Source: a virus
DNA: 42,223 bases
Direction: 5' to 3' (one strand)
Virus record (IMG/VR): IMGVR_UViG_3300005882_000002
Coordinates: 1 to 42,223 of that record
Shown: positions 1 to 6,828 of the stretch, piece by piece
How the letters are laid out: the number at the start of each line of letters is the position of its first letter
Numbering within the stretch: the first letter of the stretch is position 1
Translations under genes and position numbers: made by a program
The notes under the pieces: generated by a model
The model's database searches: none
Told to the model about the DNA's origin: nothing
What the model saw: the letters and a program-made list of their open reading frames with translations, nothing else

Positions 1-3
1 AAG

Positions 4-357
4 ATGCGTGGCTATAAGATGATGCAAGAGGGCGGTGAGACTGACCCACCAAAGGCAACTAAGAAAGATGTCATGCGTCAGCTTAGAGAGATTAGGCGAG
101 AAAGAGATGAGATGCTTTCTGGTCAATTGATAAAAGGGGAGACTCTTTTTGCTGATGCTAACCCTGACTTAAGAGGCTTAACGAATTTCGGTGATGAAAG
201 TAAAACCTCTGCTAAGATTAAAAACTTCTATGGTAAGAAAGAAGAATTCTTACTTAAGAAAGCTGAGGAGTTAGATCCTGTAGGTTATGATAGAGAGGAG
301 TTTTTGAGAATGATAGGTGGCACTGATGAGTCTATCGAGATTGGTGGACTAGACTAA
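4..357 (+). CDS. Hypothetical protein, possibly 5'-truncated by the window edge
   Basis: I do not recognise this protein. The visible 117 residues are highly charged and predicted helical: an N-terminal stretch rich in K, R and E (about residues 20-45) and a C-terminal part with KEEFLLKKAEELD. There is no signal peptide, membrane segment or cysteine cluster. The first ATG lies three bases from the window edge and the frame is open upstream of it, so the true start may lie outside. It ends just before a strong hairpin terminator, so it is the last gene of a plus-strand transcript arriving from the left. A small virion or assembly-associated protein is possible but unsupported. Confidence 0.6.
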   Translation: MRGYKMMQEGGETDPPKATKKDVMRQLREIRRERDEMLSGQLIKGETLFADANPDLRGLTNFGDESKTSAKIKNFYGKKEEFLLKKAEELDPVGYDREEFLRMIGGTDESIEIGGLD

Positions 358-363
358 AAAAAT

Positions 364-392
364 AAAAAGGGGCTTGCGCCCCTTTCTTTTTA
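364..392. terminator. Bidirectional intrinsic terminator between convergent genes
   Basis: A hairpin with arms AAAGGGGC (366-373) and GCCCCTTT (378-385) and loop TTGC is flanked by A-runs on the left and T-runs on the right, so it can act on both strands. It lies between the stop of the plus gene ending at 357 and the stop of the minus gene ending at 390, as expected for a shared terminator of convergent genes. Confidence 0.85.
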
Positions 393-761
393 CCTAAGCT
401 GCATGGTAACGATTTCTTCAAGTGCCATGTCTTCAGTTACGGAGAAGTACAATGGAACGGTAGTTCTTTGGTAATCACTATCTGAACCAATTACTACAAA
501 GTCTCCCTCGCAAAAAAATGTAAAAGGGAATGCTTCTGGGTGAGTGCTACGAGCAGCATAAGGAATGTTGCCCCCAATTTCTTGAACTCGAAAAACACCT
601 AGGTATTCAGTATCCTGGTTTGTTTCGAACTCAATAAATACGATGCCTTCCATTTCTTTTGAGTCATCAAAGTGAAGGTTGTCAATCTCATTAAATCCGT
701 CTTCTTGAGCCTGTGTGATTGATGCTAAGGCTAGTGCTGCTATTAGAATTATGTTTCTCAT
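390..761 (-). CDS. Small secreted protein with signal peptide, function unknown
   Basis: This 123-residue protein begins with a clear Sec signal peptide: a short basic N-terminus (MRN), a hydrophobic core (IILIAALALASI) and a likely cleavage after TQA-Q near residue 19. The mature part is acidic and predicted beta-rich (for example GIVFIEFETN and TVPLYFSVTED). There is no lipobox cysteine, so it is probably periplasmic or secreted. The gene lies alone on the minus strand between plus-strand genes, with its own terminator, like an accessory ('moron') gene. I do not recognise a family. Confidence 0.7.
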   Translation of the reverse strand: MRNIILIAALALASITQAQEDGFNEIDNLHFDDSKEMEGIVFIEFETNQDTEYLGVFRVQEIGGNIPYAARSTHPEAFPFTFFCEGDFVVIGSDSDYQRTTVPLYFSVTEDMALEEIVTMQLR

Positions 762-768
762 AATGATG

Positions 769-776
769 TATATTTG
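769..776 (+). promoter_or_regulatory. Bacteroidota-type promoter -7 element (TATATTTG)
   Basis: An exact TATATTTG, fitting the Bacteroidota -7 consensus TAnnTTTG, lies 59 bases before the ATG at 836 in the intergenic gap. The same 8-mer occurs in four other intergenic positions in the window. No TTG -33 element is seen at the usual spacing, so this rests on the -7 element and its position. Confidence 0.5.
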
Positions 777-835
777 TTTCTGCTAATATAGGAGCTTGTT
801 AGCTTCTAACCAAGTTATTAACAAAAATTTTAATT

Positions 836-1045
836 ATGATTTTATTTCTAAGCGTAATGTGTGGTTTACTGTTGTGTGCATGTATATACCTTGTGTATCT
901 ACTAAACAACAGAGAAGTTGACAAGAACAATAACTTTATCCCAGATTCTCTTGACAGCAGGTGTGTTGAGATGAAGGCTGATCTTAAAAAAATCAAGGAG
1001 TCGTTAGACATTGTTGCTGACGATTTATACAAATCTCTCTCATAG
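836..1045 (+). CDS. Small single-pass membrane protein
   Basis: The 69-residue product starts with a hydrophobic segment (about residues 2-23, including a CGLLLCACIYLVYLL core), followed by a polar, charged, predicted helical tail with KADLKKIKESLDIVADDL. This suggests an N-terminal membrane anchor with a short coiled coil. The ATG at 836 follows an AT-rich leader downstream of a TATATTTG element, and the next gene begins four bases after its stop. The shape would fit a holin accessory or spanin-like protein, but there is no sequence support for either role. Confidence 0.6.
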   Translation: MILFLSVMCGLLLCACIYLVYLLNNREVDKNNNFIPDSLDSRCVEMKADLKKIKESLDIVADDLYKSLS

Positions 1046-1048
1046 CTA

Positions 1049-1372
1049 ATGCCGAAAGACAAGAAGAAAAAAGGGACAAAGGTTGATGCGTTGCTAAAAG
1101 TGTTAGCGAAGCCAACTGTTAATTTGACAAGTAAAGGAAAGAAAGCATCTTCTCCTAACATCAAAATCCCTTCTCGCACCCCAAAGAAAACTTCTGCCTC
1201 AGCATACCTAGGGGGAGTGGCTGGTCAAGGTTTTTTCGGGGGCGCTTCTGCGTCTACACAGATTAAGGGCATAAGAGTTACTGGTGGTGTTTCGGGCTAT
1301 ACTAATGATGGGAAGATTAATCCAAGTGGTTCTGTTGGGGTAAACATTCCTATCAAAAGAAAGAAGAAATGA
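1049..1372 (+). CDS. Basic glycine/serine-rich small protein, unknown
   Basis: This is a 107-residue, very basic protein with lysine clusters at both ends (MPKDKKKKGTK and IPIKRKKK) and a glycine/serine-rich middle (about residues 50-95) with short beta-like alternations. The basic termini suggest nucleic-acid or membrane contact; this is inference only. It starts four bases after the preceding stop and its stop overlaps the next start in an ATGA, so the three small genes at 836-1563 look like one translationally coupled operon. No family is recognised. Confidence 0.6.
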   Translation: MPKDKKKKGTKVDALLKVLAKPTVNLTSKGKKASSPNIKIPSRTPKKTSASAYLGGVAGQGFFGGASASTQIKGIRVTGGVSGYTNDGKINPSGSVGVNIPIKRKKK

Positions 1373-1563
1373 AAGTAGGCAAGATATACAAGAAGGGTGG
1401 TAAGCTAACTATCTCTAAGGATAAGGTTGAGGTAGATCCACCAAAAGGTTACCACTGGATGGAGGAGCAAGGAAGGTACTATCTTATGAAGGGAGAGTAT
1501 CAGCCTCACCCAGGTGCTGTCGAAAAGGCAATGTTTAAAACAGCCTCACATCCAAAGTCTTAA
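1369..1563 (+). CDS. Small hypothetical protein, third gene of the 836-1563 operon
   Basis: The 64-residue product is basic, with an aromatic core (YHWMEEQGRYYLMKGEY). It has no signal peptide or membrane segment. Its ATG overlaps the stop of the previous gene in ATGA, which supports this start and translational coupling. Its stop overlaps the stop of the minus-strand regulator gene tail to tail by a few bases, leaving no room for a separate terminator. No family is recognised. Confidence 0.6.
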   Translation: MKVGKIYKKGGKLTISKDKVEVDPPKGYHWMEEQGRYYLMKGEYQPHPGAVEKAMFKTASHPKS

Positions 1564-1997
1564 TCGGGGATCGATATAGCCTCATCTCCCTCTAGCTTTC
1601 TGTAGAATCTCTGTACGGCTAGTCTCGCCTTTTGAGATAAGGTGTATCTATTTTTATACGTGGTTCTTTCATGGAATAGCGCTTCAGAGAAATTCATTTC
1701 ACTCACCTTGTTTCTATCGAATGCCTTGTCTATCCATCCCCGGCTCTGCAATGGGTAGAGAACCTTCTGCTTAAACTTTAGCCTACTCTGAAATAAAGCG
1801 TCTGCTATATGGTTAGCGGTAAAGAACTCGTAGTCATACATAAACAGCATAACATTGATTTCATTCATCGTTAGCTTTGTAGTCCCCGATATATCTCTGA
1901 TAGCATGCTTATAATACTTTAGGTAGTTCTTATTAACGTACCTATCGTTTAAGTATGAAAACTCCCTAGTTTTCCTTCCCTTATGGTGTCTTGCCAT
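1560..1997 (-). CDS. Winged-helix DNA-binding protein, probable transcription regulator
   Basis: The 145-residue protein fits a MarR/PadR-like winged-helix layout. A basic N-terminus (MARHHKGRKTR) is followed at about residues 40-93 by helices (LTMNEINVMLFMYDYEFF, then ANHIADALFQSR and a recognition-like helix KQKVLYPLQSRGWI). A wing-like segment ends in YTLSQKARLAVQRF at about 117-130, matching the usual 'YxLTxxG/A' motif after the wing. It lies on the minus strand, head to head with the structural gene at 2029, and shares a 31-base regulatory gap with it. A local repressor or activator of itself and the late gene is a reasonable inference. No ligand site is visible. Confidence 0.6.
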   Translation of the reverse strand: MARHHKGRKTREFSYLNDRYVNKNYLKYYKHAIRDISGTTKLTMNEINVMLFMYDYEFFTANHIADALFQSRLKFKQKVLYPLQSRGWIDKAFDRNKVSEMNFSEALFHERTTYKNRYTLSQKARLAVQRFYRKLEGDEAISIPD

Positions 1998-2002
1998 TTA
2001 AT

Positions 2003-2010
2003 TATATTTG
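2003..2010 (+). promoter_or_regulatory. Promoter -7 element for the fibre-like gene at 2029
   Basis: An exact TATATTTG followed by C, 18 bases before the ATG at 2029, matches the Bacteroidota TAnnTTTG element. It overlaps the transcript of the opposing promoter at 2016-2023. Confidence 0.6.
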
Positions 2011-2015
2011 CTACA

Positions 2016-2023
2016 CAAATTTA
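2016..2023 (-). promoter_or_regulatory. Promoter -7 element for the regulator gene (minus strand)
   Basis: Read on the minus strand this is TAAATTTG, a match to TAnnTTTG, ending 18 bases before the regulator's ATG at 1997. The spacing mirrors exactly that of the plus-strand element at 2003-2010. Confidence 0.5.
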
Positions 2024-2028
2024 ACAAT

Positions 2029-2901
2029 ATGGCGACTCTTTCCGGCAACTCAATAAAAAATACCTACCAAGGTCTATTAAAGACTTCTGACAGCGCTGCT
2101 GTATCTAGCACACTTAAAACTATTCAAGACGGTAGCGGTAATGATACTGCTTTATCTGTTTCGTCTACAACTGTGAAGGCGGCAGCTTTACAAATTGACG
2201 CTCCACTTAGAGCCTCCTCTACAAATGTTTTGGTTTGGGACGCATCGACAAAAAGTGTAGGCTATAGAGGCTTACCTGTTTTTGAAACAGTTACCACTAC
2301 TATAACTGGAGCTACTAATCCTACAGTAGCAATCGCTGATTCAGGGGGAAGCTCTACATCAATCGTTTTTAGTGGGGGTGTTGGTATCGATGTAACACAA
2401 GCGTCTAACACAATTACCTTTGCAAACACAAACCAAACTACTAATCTTGTAAACGATACTGTATCACTTGGCGCTGGCGATTCAGGCAAAGTGCATCTCA
2501 TAGACGCTAACGCTTTAGCTGGAGATACTGTTACACTTCCTACGTGTGCTGCGGGATTGTATTTCAAGTTTCTTTTTATCACAACAAGCAATACTGAGTT
2601 TAATATTACTACAGCTAACGCTGGTACAAGCGGAACTGTTCAAAGATTTATAGGTAAGGTTTCTGTTGAAAGTACTACTGATGAACAACGGGCTGTTCAA
2701 ATAGTAGCGAACACAGGAAACTCTTACGACAATGACACATTATCTTTAGATGGCAACTCTGCGACAAGCGGTGGTGCTCAAGGTGATGTTATTGAAATAT
2801 ACGGAGCTACCATTTCAAGTGTAGCCACATGGGTCGTTGATGCTAGACTCACTACAACTAACGCTAACCCAAGCAGCATCGCAGTTATAGGAGCCGCTTA
2901 A
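2029..2901 (+). CDS. Beta-rich virion protein, fibre or decoration-like
   Basis: The ATG at 2029 (290 residues) is preferred to an in-frame TTG at 2008 because that TTG lies inside the promoter element. The N-terminus (ATLSGNSIKNTYQGLLKTSD and a following LRASSTNVLVWDASTKSVGY) is typical of phage fibre-like structural proteins with repeated beta-strands. The rest is rich in T, S, G, N and V. The last ~150 residues (DSG...TVTLP...GLYFKF, then SATSGG..G...SS..TWVVD) resemble the C-terminal half of the gene at 13698, next to the capsid gene. It could be a head fibre, a decoration protein or a tail fibre. It carries no enzymatic motif or signal peptide. Confidence 0.6.
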   Translation: MATLSGNSIKNTYQGLLKTSDSAAVSSTLKTIQDGSGNDTALSVSSTTVKAAALQIDAPLRASSTNVLVWDASTKSVGYRGLPVFETVTTTITGATNPTVAIADSGGSSTSIVFSGGVGIDVTQASNTITFANTNQTTNLVNDTVSLGAGDSGKVHLIDANALAGDTVTLPTCAAGLYFKFLFITTSNTEFNITTANAGTSGTVQRFIGKVSVESTTDEQRAVQIVANTGNSYDNDTLSLDGNSATSGGAQGDVIEIYGATISSVATWVVDARLTTTNANPSSIAVIGAA

Positions 2902-3179
2902 TGGAAAACCATAAGAACTTCGTTGTTAAAATAAAGAAGCTTATCAAAGAAATCTTAGTAGTAGCTGAGGAGGAAGGGGTAAGTGATGACTTCACCTACA
3001 TCTTTTGCTTCGGAGTTGACAGAAAAGACTTCTTTCATGAGATTGAGTATACTGCGGGTTACTCTTGGGATGTAGGTAATAAGCAGCAGTTTGATGAGCT
3101 TATGACTATATTAGACGAAGCTTATGAATTTAATAATGATGACAGTGACGACCTCTTTGGTAATATCTGTTTAAATTAA
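2901..3179 (+). CDS. Small acidic hypothetical protein
   Basis: The 92-residue product is acidic, especially at the C-terminus (FNNDDSDDLFGN). It has a predicted helical start (VVKIKKLIKEILVVAEEE) and an aromatic beta-like middle (FTYIFCFGVDRKDFFHEIEY). The start ATG overlaps the upstream stop by one base (TAATG), so it is probably translated by re-initiation after the fibre-like gene. No family is recognised. Confidence 0.6.
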   Translation: MENHKNFVVKIKKLIKEILVVAEEEGVSDDFTYIFCFGVDRKDFFHEIEYTAGYSWDVGNKQQFDELMTILDEAYEFNNDDSDDLFGNICLN

Positions 3180-3184
3180 TTGTA

Positions 3185-3421
3185 ATGGCAAATATTATTA
3201 GAAAGATAGTCGTGGGGCCAAACCCCAAAGACGCAATGGCTTATTATGTAGGCATGAGAGCTGGGCAAGGAAATGTTTCAGCCATAATGGAAGACGAGCG
3301 CTCCTTATACAAATACAATGTACGTAGGTACGAGATATACATCGAGGACAATGACTCTTCTGTTCTATGGAAAACTGTAGAGAACCAACCAGTATTAATT
3401 GAATATGATTGTAATTTTTAA
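3185..3421 (+). CDS. Small hypothetical phage protein
   Basis: A 78-residue protein beginning MANIIRKIVVGPNPKDAMAY with alternating beta-strand pattern and a conserved-looking GPNPKDAMAYYVG segment. There is no signal peptide or membrane segment. It lies between the fibre-like gene and the co-chaperonin in a closely spaced plus-strand operon, with gaps of only five bases on each side. The function is unknown. Confidence 0.55.
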   Translation: MANIIRKIVVGPNPKDAMAYYVGMRAGQGNVSAIMEDERSLYKYNVRRYEIYIEDNDSSVLWKTVENQPVLIEYDCNF

Positions 3422-3426
3422 TATAG

Positions 3427-4035
3427 ATGAACGCATTAAATCACTTTATTGTCCATGTGCCAAAAAAGCATGAGGACACAATTAAGTTAGGCGATAAGGA
3501 TATATATCTTGAATCCAAGTATAACGAGTTTGAAAACCGTATTGCCTACGGGGAGATAATTTCTACACCTTTAAAATATAATACGGGTGCTAAGCCTGGG
3601 GATACATTAATCTTCCATCACCATGTAACAACAAATAAATCATTAGACATTGGAGATGATAACTACATCTGTGTATATGATAATGTTAATGGTAGGTTGA
3701 GTGCAAGCATAGCTTACCGAAGCAAGGATACTAGTGAGCTTCATATGTTATGCGATTGGCTTTTTGTTTTACCTGTAGATGAGCCGGAGGATGATGTCGA
3801 GGAAAGCGGCATTATAACTAAGATTGCTGCTTACAAGGAAAGTCGAGATGTAGCTGAGGTATACACTCCTCACCCAGAGTTATTAGACCAAGGAGTTAAC
3901 CCTGGGGATATTATTGGTTTTGATAAAAACTCAGACTATAAGATTAAGCTAGATAATGGTGATATAGTTTATAGGATGAGAGTTGATGATATATCTTATG
4001 TCGAAGTCCAAGTCGAAGAAGTTCACAACGATTGA
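3427..4035 (+). CDS. Tandem GroES-like co-chaperonin
   Basis: The 202-residue product looks like two GroES (Cpn10) beta-barrels in a row. The first, about residues 4-85, has NHFIVHVPKK (strand 1), YGEIISTP and AKPGDTLIFHH, matching GroES 'DRVIVK', 'GEVVAVG' and 'VKVGDIVIF'. The second, about 108-200, has DWLFVLPVDEP, the mobile-loop-like ESGIITKIA, DVAEVYTP, VNPGDIIGFDK and the terminal DDISYVEV. Known phage co-chaperonins (T4 gp31, RB49 CocO) work with host GroEL to fold the capsid protein. Here the gene precedes terminase, portal and capsid, so the same role is inferred. The two-domain form is unusual, since GroES is about 97 residues. No numbers were computed; the match is by motif order. 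Confidence 0.6.
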   Translation: MNALNHFIVHVPKKHEDTIKLGDKDIYLESKYNEFENRIAYGEIISTPLKYNTGAKPGDTLIFHHHVTTNKSLDIGDDNYICVYDNVNGRLSASIAYRSKDTSELHMLCDWLFVLPVDEPEDDVEESGIITKIAAYKESRDVAEVYTPHPELLDQGVNPGDIIGFDKNSDYKIKLDNGDIVYRMRVDDISYVEVQVEEVHND

Positions 4036-4297
4036 TGCAGCCAAAAGGCTAATGTCATCAATGGAGGAGGCAATCGATAATATGATTACTGAAATCCGAA
4101 AGCCTGTTGATCCTGAGATAAATGGTTCCGCAAGAAAGGCAGAGCTGCAATCTATAAAACAAACCGCCATCGATTGCAAGGAGCTTCTTGTTGAAAGACA
4201 GCGTTTAGAGCAGATGGTTAAAGATCTTTCTTCAACAGGGTCTATACAAGAGGAAAATGATTACAGCAGTGGGTTTGCTGAACGAATGGCTAAATAA
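3998..4297 (+). CDS. Helical protein, possible small terminase subunit
   Basis: The ATG at 3998 gives 99 residues (MSKSKSKKFTTIDAAKRL...); an earlier in-frame start at 3983 is possible. It overlaps the end of the co-chaperonin gene by 38 bases in another frame. The product is nearly all helical and charged, with a coiled-coil-like ELLVERQRLEQMVKDL at about 70-85. Position just upstream of the large terminase, size and helical content fit a small terminase subunit, but no helix-turn-helix is clear, so this is a positional inference. Confidence 0.5.
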   Translation: MSKSKSKKFTTIDAAKRLMSSMEEAIDNMITEIRKPVDPEINGSARKAELQSIKQTAIDCKELLVERQRLEQMVKDLSSTGSIQEENDYSSGFAERMAK

Positions 4298-4305
4298 ATT
4301 AATTC

Positions 4306-4656
4306 ATGGCTTACAAGGATAAAGAAGCTCAAAGGGAAGCATCAGCTCGTCACTACAAGAAAAATAAAGAAAGGATCGTAGAGGAAAGTGCAAAGAGAAA
4401 TAAACTGCGGAGAAATTGGAATAGAAAGTTTTTAAATAAAGTAAAGGATATGTTTCACTGTGCAGACTGCGGTGAGGATGAATCCATACTCTTAGACTTT
4501 GATCATGTTAGGGGAGAAAAACTAAGTAATGTTTCTGACATGGTAGGTAGATCTTATTCGATAAAAGCGATAAAGAACGAAATTCGTAAGTGTGAAGTTC
4601 GGTGCGCTAATTGCCACAGAAGGAAACACGCTAATGAAAAGAATAATAAATGCTAA
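4306..4656 (+). CDS. HNH endonuclease
   Basis: The 116-residue protein has a basic helical N-terminus and a compact HNH/His-Me finger. A first zinc pair is in FHCADCGED (about residues 48-51), the catalytic-type histidine in LDFDHVRGE (about 66-68), the second cysteine pair in RCANCHRRKHA (about 101-107), and the final H in the same segment. HNH proteins beside terminase genes are common in phages and in several systems support packaging-linked cleavage. A free-standing homing-type nuclease is the alternative. Its stop overlaps the terminase start by seven bases, so the two are co-translated. Confidence 0.85.
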   Translation: MAYKDKEAQREASARHYKKNKERIVEESAKRNKLRRNWNRKFLNKVKDMFHCADCGEDESILLDFDHVRGEKLSNVSDMVGRSYSIKAIKNEIRKCEVRCANCHRRKHANEKNNKC

Positions 4657-6791
4657 TAGATGTTGAGGAACATGATGAACAGGGTATTGTCATATGCCCC
4701 AATGGTTCGATTGGTGAAAGTATTGAGCTCTGTGGGCTTCACATTGTGCTTCCCGCTGCCCCTAAAGATGAAGACATTGCATATCACGACCTTCCGAAGG
4801 AAGATCAATATTGGAGGCGACAAGAATTACCCGAAGAGTTGTTGCGTGTTAAGTCTATGGATGACTGGTTGGAAGCCCCGAAAGAGTTTAGGAAAAAATT
4901 TCATCCACATGTCGAAAGGGAGTTTGAGCGTAGGCGTGTCGGCTTTTGGTTTTTCAATGACGGTGTACGCACGTATATTTCGGGGCATCATTACATGTTC
5001 CTCCAGTGGTCTAGAATAGACATTGGATACCCTCACTACTTATCTTTCCAAAGAGATTTGTTTTTACATATGTCTGCATGCGAGGTAGACTCTAGATGCA
5101 TGGGTCAGTTGTATGTGAAGTGTCGTAGGTCTGGGTACACTAATATGTGTGCTTCATCTATAGTAGACGAGGGTACTCAGGTTAAGGAGAAGCTGTTAGG
5201 TATACAGTCCAAGACTGGTAAGGATGCTCAGGAAAATATTTTTATGAAAAAAATAGTTCCAATATTCCGCAGCTACCCGTTCTTCTTTAAACCTATACAA
5301 GATGGTACTACTAATCCTAGGATGGAGTTAGCATTCAGAGAACCATCTAAAAGAATCACTAAGAAAAATAAAACATCTACTCGTGGTGAAGCGCTAAACA
5401 CAATTATAAATTGGAAGAACACAACTAACAATGCTTACGATGGTGAGAAGGTTCATTGGCTTTATTTAGATGAGGCGGGTAAATGGGAGAAGCCTACAGA
5501 TATTCGAGAAGCCTGGAGAATACAAAGGACTTGTCTTATAGTTGGTAGGAAAATTGTAGGTAAGGCTATGGTTGGCAGCACTGTGAATCCTTTAGATAAA
5601 GGAGGTAATCAGTATAAAAAGATATGGGGGGACTCTGATCCTTTGGAGCGTAATGCTAACGGCAGGACTGTTTCTGGATTATACCGAATATTCATACCAT
5701 CTTATGATGCTCTTGAGGGTTTCTTTGATAGGCATGGTAATGCTGTAGTTGATGACCCAAGCTCTCCTATTGAAGGGATTGATGGAGAGATGATTGCATT
5801 TGGAGCTAAGACATTCTTGAAGAATGAAAGGTCTGCAATGAGAAATGATGCTAGGGAACTCAATGAGTTTATCCGGCAGTTCCCATTTTCTCCAGAAGAA
5901 GCTTTCAGAGATTCTGTTGAAAGTAGCCTTTTTAATATTGGGAAGATATACGAGCAGATAGAGTATAACGACAACCTATATCCGCAACCATTTGTAGAGG
6001 GTAACTTTGTATGGGAGTCTGGTAAGAGAGATACGAAAGTTCTTTTTAGACCAACATCTGGGGGTCGATGGAAAATAGGGTGGATGCCGCCCCCTGAACT
6101 AAGAAACATTAAGAAAATCGAGAGAGGCAACATGGTCGCTCCGAATTCTAGACTTGGCTGTGGTGGTGTGGATAGCTATGATTTAGATGCTACCGTTGAC
6201 AACAGGGGGTCTAAAGGTGCTTGTCATTTATACAATAAGTTTAGTATGGAGCACCCTTCGAATATTTTTGTGGCTGAGTACATCAGTCGTCCTCCAATGG
6301 CTAAGATATTTTACGAAGATATTTTGATGGCTTCTTATTTCTATGGGTATCCTTTATTGATAGAAAATAATAAGTACGGGATAGTACGTTACTTCGAGGA
6401 GCGTGGTTATGATGGTTATGTTTTAGATAGGCCAGCTCATCTGAGATCCACTAGCAGTTCCGTGAACGTAAAGACTAAAGGTATCCCTTCTAACTCTCAA
6501 GACGTTATACAGTCTCACGCCCAAGCTATTGAAGATTATATACACCAATACGTTGGGTCAAGTGAAGACGGAAGCATTGGAGTTATGCCGTTCAATAGGA
6601 CTCTAGAAGATTGGGTTGGATTTAAGATAAATGACAGAACAAAATATGACCTTAGTATAAGTTCAGGGCTAGCTTTATTAGCTGCTCAGAAGGCAGACAA
6701 GGAAAAGCCTAAATCGTCATTTAATGAGAAAGAATTCTTCAGAAGCTATAAATACAATAGCGGCGGGGGAGCGTCTATATTAAACAAGTGA
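4650..6791 (+). CDS. terL: Terminase large subunit
   Basis: This 713-residue protein is the ATPase-nuclease that packages DNA into the prohead through the portal. The Walker A position is VKCRRSGYTN (K157-R160, G162-T164). It lacks the lysine of the standard GKT, with an upstream K157 possibly substituting. Walker B is WLYLDEAGKW with D274-E275. The coupling motif is MVGSTVNPLDK. The RNase H-like nuclease part starts at GCGGVDSYDLDAT (D508) and includes PLLIENNKYG as the second acidic site. The start at 4650 overlaps the HNH gene end. Portal follows after a short gap holding a promoter, the standard order of packaging genes. Confidence 0.9.
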   Translation: MLIDVEEHDEQGIVICPNGSIGESIELCGLHIVLPAAPKDEDIAYHDLPKEDQYWRRQELPEELLRVKSMDDWLEAPKEFRKKFHPHVEREFERRRVGFWFFNDGVRTYISGHHYMFLQWSRIDIGYPHYLSFQRDLFLHMSACEVDSRCMGQLYVKCRRSGYTNMCASSIVDEGTQVKEKLLGIQSKTGKDAQENIFMKKIVPIFRSYPFFFKPIQDGTTNPRMELAFREPSKRITKKNKTSTRGEALNTIINWKNTTNNAYDGEKVHWLYLDEAGKWEKPTDIREAWRIQRTCLIVGRKIVGKAMVGSTVNPLDKGGNQYKKIWGDSDPLERNANGRTVSGLYRIFIPSYDALEGFFDRHGNAVVDDPSSPIEGIDGEMIAFGAKTFLKNERSAMRNDARELNEFIRQFPFSPEEAFRDSVESSLFNIGKIYEQIEYNDNLYPQPFVEGNFVWESGKRDTKVLFRPTSGGRWKIGWMPPPELRNIKKIERGNMVAPNSRLGCGGVDSYDLDATVDNRGSKGACHLYNKFSMEHPSNIFVAEYISRPPMAKIFYEDILMASYFYGYPLLIENNKYGIVRYFEERGYDGYVLDRPAHLRSTSSSVNVKTKGIPSNSQDVIQSHAQAIEDYIHQYVGSSEDGSIGVMPFNRTLEDWVGFKINDRTKYDLSISSGLALLAAQKADKEKPKSSFNEKEFFRSYKYNSGGGASILNK

Positions 6792-6799
6792 AAAACATT

Positions 6800-6807
6800 A
6801 TATTTGC
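6800..6807 (+). promoter_or_regulatory. Promoter -7 element before the portal gene
   Basis: An exact TATATTTG followed by C sits in the 37-base gap between terminase and portal, 21 bases before the portal ATG. It would start a separate transcript for the head genes. No TTG element is seen at the usual upstream distance. Confidence 0.6.
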
Positions 6808-6828
6808 TAATATGAGAAAATTTTTGTA

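Noticed and set aside
762-835. Short inverted repeat around AGCTTGTTAGCT as a possible operator
   Set aside because: Only four paired bases on each side, and no second copy in other gaps; could be chance.
799-1179. Minus-strand reading frame of 126 residues overlapping the small plus-strand genes
   Set aside because: It overlaps two coupled plus-strand genes and its serine/leucine-rich product looks like an antisense shadow. The plus genes have the promoter element and ATGA coupling.
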